A stretch of 64,000 nt of DNA. Origin: Methylobacterium sp. SyP6R. Lineage in GTDB: Bacteria; Pseudomonadota; Alphaproteobacteria; Rhizobiales; Beijerinckiaceae. Shown piece by piece: positions 26,203 through 33,937 of this stretch; position 1 is the stretch's first letter; each line of letters starts with the position of its first letter. A program made the translations under genes and the position numbers. Under the pieces are notes generated by a model. The model saw nothing but the letters and a program-made list of their open reading frames with translations. It did no database searches and had not been told where the DNA came from. Location of the stretch: NCBI RefSeq assembly GCF_019216885.1, contig NZ_JAAQRC020000001.1, positions 2,542,001 through 2,606,000 on the forward strand, read 5' to 3'.

Positions 26203-28296
26203 ATGGCGGATGGGCGAGACGATCGCAGGGGCCTCCTGCCGATGAAGCCGGCCCGGGTCCAGGCCGCCGAGACCCCCGGCGACGGTCTCGCGGCCCCGCT
26301 CGTGATCGCCGCGGTGATCGTGGCGGCCCTGTATTTCGGTCGCGAGATCCTGATCCCGATCGCCATCGCGGTCCTGCTCAGCTTCGTCATCGGGCCGCTG
26401 GTGGCGCTTTTGCGCAAGCTGCGGCTCGGGCGCATCCCCTCCGTCGGCGTCGCGGTGCTGCTGCTGCTCGCCGTGGTGGCGGGTTTGGGCGGGCTCATCG
26501 GCATGCAGGTCGCCGACCTCTCGACCGGCCTGCCGCGCTACCAGCGCACCATCGCCCAGAAGGCCGAGAACCTGAAGGCCGGGCCGCTCGGCGACCTCGC
26601 CGGGTACCTGCGCAGCATCAACCACCAGATCCAGCAGGCCGGAGCACCGGAGCAGAAACCGGAGGACCGGAAGGAGAAGCCCGCAGGCAAGCCCGCCCCG
26701 CCGCCCTCCGTGCAGAACCCCGACAAGCCGGTGCTGGTCGAGATGCGCGACCGCGAACCCGGCCCGGTCGAGCTCGCCGAGAAGGTGCTGGCGCCGGTCG
26801 TCTCGCCGCTGGCCACCCTCGGCATCGTGTTCGTGGTCCTGATCTTCATCCTGGTCCAGCGCGAGGATCTGCGCGACCGGATGATCCGCCTCGTCGGCTC
26901 CAGCGACCTGCACCGCACCACCGTGGCGATGGACGACGCGGCGCGGCGCCTGAGCCGGTTCTTCCTGGTCCAGCTCGCCCTCAATGCCGGGTTCGGCCTC
27001 GTCATCGGCGTCGGCCTGTGGCTGATCGGCGTGCCGAACCCGATCCTGTGGGGCATCTTCACCGCGCTGATGCGCTTCGTGCCCTATATCGGTGCCTTCC
27101 TGTCGGCCCTGCTGCCGTTGATGCTGGCGGCCGCCGTCGATCCGGGCTGGAACATGGTGCTGGCGACCGCAGCCCTGTTCCTGGTGCTGGAGCCGCTGGT
27201 CGGCCAGTTCATCGAGCCGCTGGTCTACGGCCACTCGACCGGGCTGTCGCCCTTCGCGGTCCTGGTCTCGGCCCTGTTCTGGACCTGGCTGTGGGGACCG
27301 GTGGGGCTCCTGCTCTCGACGCCGCTCACCGTCTGCCTCGTCGTGCTCGGCCGCCACGTCGACAAGCTCGAATTCCTCGACGTGCTATTCGGCGACCGCC
27401 CGGCCCTGACCCCGGTCGAGAACTTCTATCAGCGCATGCTGGCCGACGACCCGGACGAGGCGCAGGAACTGGCCGAGGTCATCCTCGCCCAGTGCTCGCT
27501 CTCTTCCTATTACGACGAGGTGGCGCTCAAAGGCCTCCAGCTCGCCGCCACCGACGCCCGGCGCGGCGTGCTGACCGGGAGCCAGTTGGAGCGCATCCGC
27601 GTCGGCATCGCGCAACTGATCGAGGATCTGGCCGACCGGGACGACGCGGCGCCGGAGGCCAAGACCACCCTCGCCGGCCGGCTCCTGTCGGGCCGCCAGG
27701 ACGAGGAGGTGCCCTGCGAGGCCGCGCCCGCCGTGCCGGACGCCCCCGCCCCGGACGCCCTGCCGGAAGCCTGGCGACGCGAGGGCGCGGTGCTCTGCGT
27801 CGCCGGCCGCGGGCCGCTCGACGAGGCCGCCTCGATGATGCTGGCCCAGCTCCTCGACAAGCACGGCTTCGGCACCCGGGTGGTGCCGTTCGAGGCGGTG
27901 TCGCGGGCCGAGATCGGGTCGCTCGACGCCTCCGCGGCGCGGATGATCTGCATCTCCTATCTCGAGATCAGCGGCACGCCGGCCCATCTGCGCTACCTCG
28001 TCCAGCGGGCGCGGCGGCGGGCGCCCGAGGCGCAGGTGCTGGTGGGCCTATGGCCGGCGGACGACGCGGTGCTGAGCGATCCCGGCGCCCGGAAATCGCT
28101 CGGCGCCGACCATTACGCGGTCTCATTGCGCGAGGGCGTCGAGGCCTGCCTGGAGGCTGTGCGCGACGCGCCGGCCGCCGCCCCCTCCCCCGCCCCGGCG
28201 CAAGAAACCCACGATCGAGAGATCCGAAACGAGACCGAGGAAGAGTACGAGACCGAGGAAGAGTTCGAGCCCGTCCCCGAGCGTGCCGGGGCCTGA
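26203..28296 (+). CDS. AI-2E family transporter (PerM-like) with long C-terminal extension
   Basis: 697 residues from the ATG at 26203 (GGGAG 11 bases upstream); an in-frame GTG at 26185 is an alternative. The first 390 residues form the AI-2E/PF01594 domain with about eight membrane helices and the conserved PNPILWGIFTALMRFVPYIG and SALFWTWLWGPVGLLLSTPL stretches. Residues 390-650 are cytoplasmic; AVLCVAGRGPLDEAASMMLA onward resembles a Rossmann/cobalamin-binding-like fold without the DxHxxG cobalamin motif. The end is Pro/Glu-rich. Family members export small molecules or ions; the name does not prove AI-2 transport. Confidence 0.85.
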   Translation: MADGRDDRRGLLPMKPARVQAAETPGDGLAAPLVIAAVIVAALYFGREILIPIAIAVLLSFVIGPLVALLRKLRLGRIPSVGVAVLLLLAVVAGLGGLIGMQVADLSTGLPRYQRTIAQKAENLKAGPLGDLAGYLRSINHQIQQAGAPEQKPEDRKEKPAGKPAPPPSVQNPDKPVLVEMRDREPGPVELAEKVLAPVVSPLATLGIVFVVLIFILVQREDLRDRMIRLVGSSDLHRTTVAMDDAARRLSRFFLVQLALNAGFGLVIGVGLWLIGVPNPILWGIFTALMRFVPYIGAFLSALLPLMLAAAVDPGWNMVLATAALFLVLEPLVGQFIEPLVYGHSTGLSPFAVLVSALFWTWLWGPVGLLLSTPLTVCLVVLGRHVDKLEFLDVLFGDRPALTPVENFYQRMLADDPDEAQELAEVILAQCSLSSYYDEVALKGLQLAATDARRGVLTGSQLERIRVGIAQLIEDLADRDDAAPEAKTTLAGRLLSGRQDEEVPCEAAPAVPDAPAPDALPEAWRREGAVLCVAGRGPLDEAASMMLAQLLDKHGFGTRVVPFEAVSRAEIGSLDASAARMICISYLEISGTPAHLRYLVQRARRRAPEAQVLVGLWPADDAVLSDPGARKSLGADHYAVSLREGVEACLEAVRDAPAAAPSPAPAQETHDREIRNETEEEYETEEEFEPVPERAGA

Positions 28297-28388
28297 AGCT
28301 CCGGGGCTTGACGCCGGGGCCGCGCCGCCGTTTCGATCCGGCGGATGCGGGCCGCGGGCCCGCGGATCGAGCGGGAATCGGGGACAGC

Positions 28389-29180
28389 ATGAGCGTGGTG
28401 GATTTCGCACGGTTCGTGGACGAGCTCGCCACCCAATCGGGCCAGGCCATCCTGCCCTTCTTCCGCGCGTCCTTCGCCACCGAGGACAAGGCCGCCGGCA
28501 AGGCCGCCTTCGACCCGGTCACCGAGGCCGACCGCGCCGGCGAGGCGGTGATGCGCCAGCTCATCAAGCGCAGCTTTCCCGACCACGGCATCCTGGGCGA
28601 GGAATTCGGCACGGAGAATCCGGATGCGGAATACGTCTGGGTGCTCGATCCGATCGACGGCACCCGCGGCTTCATCGCCGGCCTGCCGATCTGGGGGACC
28701 CTGATCGGGCTCACCAGGGGCGGCGTGCCCTGCTACGGCCTGATGAACCAGCCCTTCACCGGCGAGCGCTTCTTCGGCGACGGCGAGGCCGCCCACTACC
28801 AGGGCCCGCACGGCCACCGCCGCCTGCGCACCCGCCGGAAAGGCGATCTGGCGGACGCGATCCTGCACACCACCGATCCGCGCCTGTTCGGCGAGGGCAC
28901 GGCGGACCGGCAGGCCTACGAGCGCGTGGAGAAGGCCACCCGTCTCGCCCGCTACGGCGCCGATTGCTACGCCTACGCCATGCTCGCCGCCGGCCATATC
29001 GACCTCGTGATCGAGGCCGCGCTGAAGCCCTACGACATCGTGGCGATGATCCCGGTGATCGAGGGCGCCGGCGGCGTCGTCACCACCTGGGAGGGGACTT
29101 CCGCCGCCAAGGGCGGGCGGATCGTGGCGGCGGGGGACAAGCGGCTGCACGAGGCGGCGTTGGCGCTGCTGAACGCCTGA
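28389..29180 (+). CDS. hisN: Histidinol-phosphatase, inositol monophosphatase type (HisN)
   Basis: Mg2+-dependent phosphatase giving L-histidinol from histidinol phosphate, last-but-one step of histidine synthesis. 263 residues from the ATG at 28389. Metal-site motifs GILGEEFGTE, DPIDGTRGFI and KPYDIVAMIPVIEGAGG are complete. The phrase SGQAILPFFR near the start and FDPVTEADRAGE fit HisN rather than SuhB or CysQ. No other his gene is adjacent, so inositol-phosphatase activity cannot be excluded. Confidence 0.85.
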   Translation: MSVVDFARFVDELATQSGQAILPFFRASFATEDKAAGKAAFDPVTEADRAGEAVMRQLIKRSFPDHGILGEEFGTENPDAEYVWVLDPIDGTRGFIAGLPIWGTLIGLTRGGVPCYGLMNQPFTGERFFGDGEAAHYQGPHGHRRLRTRRKGDLADAILHTTDPRLFGEGTADRQAYERVEKATRLARYGADCYAYAMLAAGHIDLVIEAALKPYDIVAMIPVIEGAGGVVTTWEGTSAAKGGRIVAAGDKRLHEAALALLNA

Positions 29181-29228
29181 TGCACCGGGGTTAGGCGCCG
29201 GGACGGGGACGGGGGCGGCACTCTCCGT

Positions 29229-30212
29229 TCACGCCACCTCGGCCCGCGCCTCCCCGACCCCCGGCAACGCCGTCCCCGGCACGAACGCGTCGAACGCCGC
29301 CCAGAACTGCTCGCGGACCGCCTCCTGCTCCATCAGGATCTCGTGGCGCGCGCCGCGCAGGGTGATGGTGTGGCCGGCCGCCAGCCGGGCGGCGAAGCGC
29401 TCCACCGCAGGGGTGCTGCACACCGGATCGGCGCCGGCGGCCACCACCAGGACCGGCACGCGGATGCCCAGCGGATAGCGCGGATCCTCGAAGCGGCGCA
29501 TCGCCCGGAAGGCGGCGGCGAGCCAGCCGATGGTGGGGTCGCCGATGGCCCCGGCCCCGACCGCGAGCGCCGCGGCGGCGTTGCGGGCGTAGCGGACGGG
29601 ATCGGCGGTGAGCCGGTTGTTCGGGAACGGCTTGGTGGCGATCGAGACCGCCGAGCCCCCCGGCACGTAGCGGCGGCCGAAGCCCAAGGCCCGCAGGCAT
29701 GCCGCGAGGCGCATCGCGGCCTTCGGCCGGCGGATCATGCAGATCGCCACCATCGGGGCGAGGACGACGAGGCGGTCGAACGGCAGCCAGCCCTCCCGGG
29801 CCGCGGTGAGGCAGATCGCGCCGCCCATCGAGTGGGCGAGGCCGAAGAACGGGCGCGGCATCCGCGCCTCCATCACCTGGCTCTCCACCGCCGCGAGGTC
29901 GAGCTTGTACTCCGAGAAATCGTCGACATGGCCCTTGTGCGGGTCCTCGACGGTGCGGTCGGAGCCGCCCTGGCCGCGCCAGTCGAAGGCGACGACGTGG
30001 AAGCCGCGGCCGCGCAGCTCCGCCACGGTCTCGAAGTACTTCTCGATGAACTCCGCCCGGCCCTGCACCAGGCAGACCGTGCCGTGGACGACCCGCGCCG
30101 TCGGCGCCCAGGTGGCGACCCGCAAGGAAAGGCCGTCGGCGGTCCGGACCGTCAGGAGCGCGGCCCCGGGCGGGATCGGGTTGTCGGGCGTGGCGAGCAG
30201 CGGCACGGTCAC
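29229..30212 (-). CDS. Alpha/beta hydrolase (lysophospholipase/monoglyceride lipase-like)
   Basis: 327 residues from a GTG at 30210-30212 with GGAGG 7 bases before; an upstream ATG at 30248 lies inside repeat B3 and is less likely. Hydrolase_4 features: FDWRGQGGSD, nucleophile elbow GLAHSMGG (Ser), the acid in VVAAGADPVCS and the catalytic His in LRGARHEILMEQE. No signal peptide. This is the PldB-type group cleaving acyl glycerols or lysophospholipids; substrate unknown. Convergent with hisN (48 bases). Confidence 0.85.
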   Translation of the reverse strand: MTVPLLATPDNPIPPGAALLTVRTADGLSLRVATWAPTARVVHGTVCLVQGRAEFIEKYFETVAELRGRGFHVVAFDWRGQGGSDRTVEDPHKGHVDDFSEYKLDLAAVESQVMEARMPRPFFGLAHSMGGAICLTAAREGWLPFDRLVVLAPMVAICMIRRPKAAMRLAACLRALGFGRRYVPGGSAVSIATKPFPNNRLTADPVRYARNAAAALAVGAGAIGDPTIGWLAAAFRAMRRFEDPRYPLGIRVPVLVVAAGADPVCSTPAVERFAARLAAGHTITLRGARHEILMEQEAVREQFWAAFDAFVPGTALPGVGEARAEVA

Positions 30213-30235
30213 GAGAAGGCCTCCGAGGCTGGCAT

Positions 30236-30317
30236 ACGGTTTCCGCATCGCTCAAGCGCCGCGCGGGCTGGATGACCCGGTGTCCGAACGGATCGTTCGG
30301 ACACCGGGTCATCCAGC
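30236..30317 (+). repeat. Family B palindromic element, copy 3 (truncated 5' part)
   Basis: Hairpin with 23-bp arms (30267-30289 and 30295-30317, GCTGGATGACCCGGTGTCCG core) preceded by TTTCCGCATCGCTCAAGCGC and CGCGCGGGCTG, as in copies 1 and 2. Sits upstream of the hydrolase start and downstream of nothing else, in the hydrolase-hsp20 divergent gap. Confidence 0.75.
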
Positions 30318-30520
30318 GCATCCTGGCACGGCACCCCCTAACAAGTGGAGCGCGAGGCCGGCTTGTCCGGCCCTTGGATCGGCCCCCTCGCAAAAAATTC
30401 GCAACCTCCCGCTTGCGGCGGTCTTGATCAGCCGAAAGCCCAATCCAATATGCGAAGGGCGCCGGCCGATACGGCGGCGCGCAAGACCGGGACCGGCCCG
30501 TGCGGCGGTTCCACCAGACT

Positions 30521-30551
30521 ACATATTGCTTCAGACGGAGAATATGTCATG
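30521..30551 (+). promoter_or_regulatory. Putative ROSE-type RNA thermometer ahead of hsp20
   Basis: The segment ACATATTGCTTCAGACGGAG AATATGTCATG has the two conserved parts of the 3' hairpin of ROSE elements: TTGCT (30526-30530) positioned to pair with the Shine-Dalgarno CGGAG (30536-30540). ACATATT/AATATGT also complement each other (30521-30527 and 30541-30547), closing a hairpin that would hide the ribosome site until heated. ROSE leaders are typical of rhizobial small heat-shock genes. Upstream helices were not worked out. Confidence 0.65.
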
Positions 30552-31013
30552 CGTCAGTTCGATCTCGCTCCCCTGTACCGTTCGACCGTCGGCTTCGACC
30601 GCCTGTTTTCCGCTCTCGACCAGTTCGTGACCTCGGATGCGGCGCCGACCTACCCGCCCTACAACATCGAGCGTACGGCCGAGAACGCCTACCGCATCAC
30701 CCTCGCGGTGGCGGGCTTCACGGATCAGGACCTGTCGATCGAGACCCGCGAGAACGCGCTCACCGTGAAGGGCGAGCGCAAGGCCGAGGCCAAGCAGGCC
30801 GAGTTCCTGCACCAGGGCATCGCGGCCCGCGGCTTCGAGCGGCGCTTCCAGCTCGCCGACCACGTTCAGGTGACGGGTGCGGTGCTGGAGAACGGCCTGC
30901 TCCACGTCGATCTCGTCCGCGAGATCCCGGAGGCCAAGAAGCCGCGCCAGATCCAGATCGCCTCGGGCTCCCGCCCGCAATCGATCGAGGGCAGCGTCCA
31001 GAAGGCCGCGTAA
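30549..31013 (+). CDS. Small heat-shock protein Hsp20 (IbpA-like)
   Basis: ATP-independent chaperone that holds unfolding proteins. 154 residues, start MRQFDLAPLYRSTVGFDRLF, the class A rhizobial/IbpA pattern. The alpha-crystallin domain (about 35-130) contains YNIERTAENAYRITLAVAGF, ALTVKGERKAE, FERRFQLADHVQV and ENGLLHVDLVREIPE. Preceded by a ROSE-like leader, so translation is likely heat-controlled, and followed by an intrinsic terminator. Confidence 0.95.
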   Translation: MRQFDLAPLYRSTVGFDRLFSALDQFVTSDAAPTYPPYNIERTAENAYRITLAVAGFTDQDLSIETRENALTVKGERKAEAKQAEFLHQGIAARGFERRFQLADHVQVTGAVLENGLLHVDLVREIPEAKKPRQIQIASGSRPQSIEGSVQKAA

Positions 31014-31041
31014 GCGTTCAAGCCTACTCATCCCTAGGGGA

Positions 31042-31073
31042 GCGTCCCGGCCGCGAGGCCGGGGCGCTTCTTC
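31042..31073 (+). terminator. Intrinsic terminator after hsp20
   Basis: GCGTCCCGGCC (31042-31052), loop GCGA, GGCCGGGGCGC (31057-31067) with one G-T pair, then TTCTTC. Directly follows the Hsp20 stop. Confidence 0.75.
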
Positions 31074-31088
31074 GTATGGAGGGCAGGG

Positions 31089-31195
31089 CTGGAGCATTTT
31101 CCGACGAAGCGGATGCCGGTTCGTCGGAAAAAATGCGCCAGAATCGACGGCCTGGAGAGCTTCACGATTGCAACGCGGTCGCGAAGCGCTCTAAG
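31089..31195 (+). repeat. Family A repeat, copy 2
   Basis: CTGGAGCATTTTCCGACGAA GCGGATGCCGGTTCGTCGG forms a stem with GCATTTTCCGACGAA / TTCGTCGGAAAAAATGC. Then AGAATCGACGGCCTGGAG and ACGATTGCAACGCGGTCGCG, ending near GCGCTCTAAG. Confidence 0.8.
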
Positions 31196-31247
31196 CAGAC
31201 TTGCGTTGGCAGGCCAACGCTTCGTCCGCTTAGATCCTTGTTTTATC

Positions 31248-31292
31248 GCAGATTTTTTCCGCAAAACCGGCGGCCACTTTTGCGAAATCTGC
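31248..31292. repeat. Imperfect palindrome (family G)
   Basis: GCAGATTTTTTCCGCAAAAC then a short spacer and CCACTTTTGCGAAATCTGC, inverted with a few mismatches. The TTTCCGCAAAACCGG / CCACTTTTGCG pattern recalls short palindromes scattered in Hyphomicrobiales genomes. It abuts the stop of the AhpD-like gene and could act as its terminator. Confidence 0.6.
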
Positions 31293-31298
31293 TTAGCG

Positions 31299-31613
31299 TC
31301 AGGGCAGGAGATGCGTGCCGTGGGTGAGCGCCGCGCCGGCCCGCAGGGCCACCGCCACGAAGACGGTCTCGGCCAGTTCCTGCTCGGTCGCGCCGGCCTT
31401 CTTCGCCGCCTCGCGGTGCACTTCGAGGCAGTAGGGGCATTGGGTGGTGAGGGCGACGGCGAGCGCCATCAGCTCCTTGTACTTGCGCGGGATCGCGCCG
31501 TCCGCGAGCGCGGCCTTGTCGAGGGCCTCGAACGCCCCCATCGCCTCCGGGGCGAGGGTCTTCAGGGCGGGCAGCTTCTGGAGGTTGGCGGAATCGTACA
31601 TCGCGTGGGACAT
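31299..31613 (-). CDS. Carboxymuconolactone decarboxylase (AhpD-like) family protein
   Basis: 104 residues from the ATG at 31611-31613 behind GGGAGG. The AhpD-like redox box QCPYCLEVHREAAKKAGAT (CxxC followed by His) is intact, as in alkylhydroperoxidase D proteins. FEALDKAALADGAIPRKYKE and the C-terminal VFVAVALRAGAALTHGTHLL fit the family. A thiol peroxidase or stress role is likely; true decarboxylase activity is not. Confidence 0.88.
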   Translation of the reverse strand: MSHAMYDSANLQKLPALKTLAPEAMGAFEALDKAALADGAIPRKYKELMALAVALTTQCPYCLEVHREAAKKAGATEQELAETVFVAVALRAGAALTHGTHLLP

Positions 31614-31755
31614 GGCGTGATCCTCCCGGGTTGGCCGGTGTCGTGACCGGCCGCCCATCGGTCGGGGCGGCTCGGCCTCGTGACAGTTAGAGGATCACGG
31701 GCCGCCGCCCAATGCGGCTTTGGGCCCGTCCGCGCGGCTTACCTCAGAGATCGCC

Positions 31756-32235
31756 TCAGAGATCCCCGAAGGCGAGCTGCGCCGTCGCCGGGGCCTTCGG
31801 CGACTTGCCGGGCTTGTCCTTGGCCGTGCCGGCCTTGGCGCTCCTGGCCCCGGCCTTGGCCCCCGCTTTGGCGGCGGCCTTGCGCGGCCGCTTCGGCTCG
31901 GCGCCCTGGATGCGCGCCTTGCCCTTGTCGCGGGCCACGGCCTCGGGCGCGGTCTGGTCGCCCGAGAGCCACTTGCCGCGCTTGATCACCTCGTTCACCC
32001 GGCCCTGGTTGACGCCGAGCTTGAAGGCGATCTCCTGCTGGGTCATCTCCGTCGAGCCGTGCAGCTCGAGGATCTCGCGAGCGAGTTCCGGAGTCATCTT
32101 CTTGCCGACGATGCGGCGGCCGGGCTTGACCACCCGGGTGGCGCGGTCGCGCTCGCGCAGGCGCTCGAGAATCGCCAGCGCCATCTGCATGCCGTTCTCG
32201 CGCAGGGCTTCCTCGAATTCCTTCAGCGTCGCCAT
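31756..32235 (-). CDS. HTH DNA-binding protein with basic Lys/Ala/Pro tail
   Basis: 159 residues. After a helical start (MATLKEFEEALRENGMQMAL) comes KMTPELAREILELHGSTEMT QQEIAFKLGVNQGRVNEVIK, a helix-turn-helix of the resolvase/Cro type. From about residue 85 the protein is a low-complexity tail rich in K, A, P, R and G (KRPRKAAAKAGAKAGARSAK), like bacterial histone-H1-like tails. Probably a nucleoid or regulatory DNA-binding protein; target unknown. Starts divergently from the monooxygenase-like gene. Confidence 0.7.
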   Translation of the reverse strand: MATLKEFEEALRENGMQMALAILERLRERDRATRVVKPGRRIVGKKMTPELAREILELHGSTEMTQQEIAFKLGVNQGRVNEVIKRGKWLSGDQTAPEAVARDKGKARIQGAEPKRPRKAAAKAGAKAGARSAKAGTAKDKPGKSPKAPATAQLAFGDL

Positions 32236-32450
32236 CGGGACCGAACTCCGCTGTCACGTTCCGGCAGGGAAACGGCCGCCGGTCGGCGCCGGTTGCCACC
32301 GTGCACAGGTCATCCACGGTTTGTGCGCGTCCTGTTCCGGCTTGGCAACCGGCCGCCGGAGGCCATCCACCGCTCTCGCCGCCGCCCGTCGCGTTGGACA
32401 AGGCCGGCGGCTTCGCGCATGGCTTGACCCCGATCGGACAGGAGACCGGC

Positions 32451-32750
32451 ATGGTTCTGGAAATCGCGCAGATCGAGGTGAAACCCGGGCACGAGAGCGC
32501 CTTCGAGGCCGGCGTCGGCCGGGCGGCGGAGCTGTTTCGCCGTGCCAAGGGCTGCCGTGGCATGGAGCTGCAACGCTCGGTCGAGATCCCGACCCGCTAC
32601 CGCCTGATGGTGCGGTGGGAGACCCTGGAGAACCACACGGTCGACTTTCGCGAATCGGCGGATTTCCCGGCCTGGCGCGCCCTGGTCTCGGAGCATTTCG
32701 CCGCTCCGCCGCAGGTCGAGCACACGGTGCTGGCGGTCCAGGGCTCCTGA
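32451..32750 (+). CDS. Antibiotic biosynthesis monooxygenase (ABM) domain protein
   Basis: 99 residues, single ferredoxin-like ABM domain: VLEIAQIEVKPGHESAFEAG, CRGMELQRSVEIPTRYRLMV and WETLENHTVDFRESADFPAW. ATG at 32451 follows AGGAG by 6 bases. The family includes cofactor-free monooxygenases and many uncharacterised stress proteins, so the reaction is unknown. Stands alone between the HTH gene and hemC. Confidence 0.85.
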   Translation: MVLEIAQIEVKPGHESAFEAGVGRAAELFRRAKGCRGMELQRSVEIPTRYRLMVRWETLENHTVDFRESADFPAWRALVSEHFAAPPQVEHTVLAVQGS

Positions 32751-32862
32751 ACCGCGGGACGCGCCGCGCCCGGGCGCGCGCCTCGAGCGCAGCCGCAGCG
32801 TGACATGAGGCGCCCGACCCGCTACTCGCGAGTCAAGGTTCCTCGATCTCACGGCACCCGAC

Positions 32863-33798
32863 ATGGCCCGACGTCCCCTGCGCATCGGCACCCGCGGCAG
32901 CCCGATGGCGCTCGCCCAGACCGGGATGGTGCGCGACCGCATCGCGGCGGCCCATCCCGACCTCGCCGAGCCCGGCGCGATGGAGCTCGTCGTCGTCACC
33001 ACGGTGGCCGACAAGGTGCTCGACCGGCCGCTCTCCGAGATCGGCGGCAAGGGGCTGTTCACCAAGGAGCTGGAGCAGGCGCTGCTGACCGATCAGGTCG
33101 ACATCGCCGTCCATTCGATGAAGGACGTCGAGACCTGGCTGCCGGACGGGCTCGTCATCGCCTGCATCCTGGAGCGGGACGATCCCCGCGACGCCTTCCT
33201 GTCGCCGCGGGCGCAGAGCCTCGCCACCCTGGCGCCGGGCAGCCGGGTCGGCACGTCGTCCCTGCGCCGCGGCGCGCAGGTGCTGATGCACCGGCCCGAC
33301 CTCACGATCGTCCCCTTGCGCGGCAACGCCAATACCCGGATGAAGCGCCTCGAGGAGGGCGCCTGCGACGCCACCCTGCTCGCCATCGCGGGACTGGAGC
33401 GCCTCGGCCTCGCCGACCGCGCGCAGGAGATCCTGCCGGTGAGCGCGATGCTGCCGGCGGTGGCGCAAGGGGCGCTCGGCATCGAGTGCCGGGCCGGCGA
33501 CACCGAGGTGATCGCGCGCCTTCAGGTGGTGGCCTGCCCCACGACCACGATCGCGGTGGGAGCCGAACGGGCCCTGCTCGAAGAGCTCGACGGCTCGTGC
33601 CGCACCCCGATCGCGGCGCTCGCCCAGATCGACGGCGACCGCCTGACCCTCGACGGGATCCTGTTCCTGCCCGACGGCAGCGCCCATTGGACGACCCACC
33701 GCGCCGGCGCCGCCGCCGACGCCCTGACGATCGGGCGCGAGGCGGGCGCGGAGCTGAAGGCGAAAGCGGGCGAGACCTACCGGGACAAGCTGCAATAG
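32863..33798 (+). CDS. hemC: Porphobilinogen deaminase HemC
   Basis: Makes hydroxymethylbilane from four porphobilinogens in tetrapyrrole synthesis. 311 residues. RIGTRGSPMALAQTGMVRDR, VHSMKDVETWLPDG, RGNANTRMKRLEEGACDATL and the dipyrromethane-cofactor cysteine in LDGSCRTPIAAL are present. The TAG stop (33796-33798) is the first triplet of repeat A3. Confidence 0.97.
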   Translation: MARRPLRIGTRGSPMALAQTGMVRDRIAAAHPDLAEPGAMELVVVTTVADKVLDRPLSEIGGKGLFTKELEQALLTDQVDIAVHSMKDVETWLPDGLVIACILERDDPRDAFLSPRAQSLATLAPGSRVGTSSLRRGAQVLMHRPDLTIVPLRGNANTRMKRLEEGACDATLLAIAGLERLGLADRAQEILPVSAMLPAVAQGALGIECRAGDTEVIARLQVVACPTTTIAVGAERALLEELDGSCRTPIAALAQIDGDRLTLDGILFLPDGSAHWTTHRAGAAADALTIGREAGAELKAKAGETYRDKLQ

Positions 33799-33900
33799 AG
33801 CGTTTGCCGACGAAGCGGGTGCCGGTTCGTCGAGAGAGAATGCGGCACAATCGAAAATCCAGAGCAGCGTCCGATCGCAAGGTGATCGGGGGCTGCGCCC
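33796..33900 (+). repeat. Family A repeat, copy 3
   Basis: TAGAGCGTTTGCCGACGAAG CGGGTGCCGGTTCGTCG, then GAATGCGGCACAATCGAAAA and CAGAGCAGCGTCCGATCGCA AGGTGATCGGGGGCTGC. Its leading TAG is the hemC stop codon. Confidence 0.8.
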
Positions 33901-33937
33901 GCGGGCGGACCGCCGCACGGAGTGATCGGCGCGCGGG

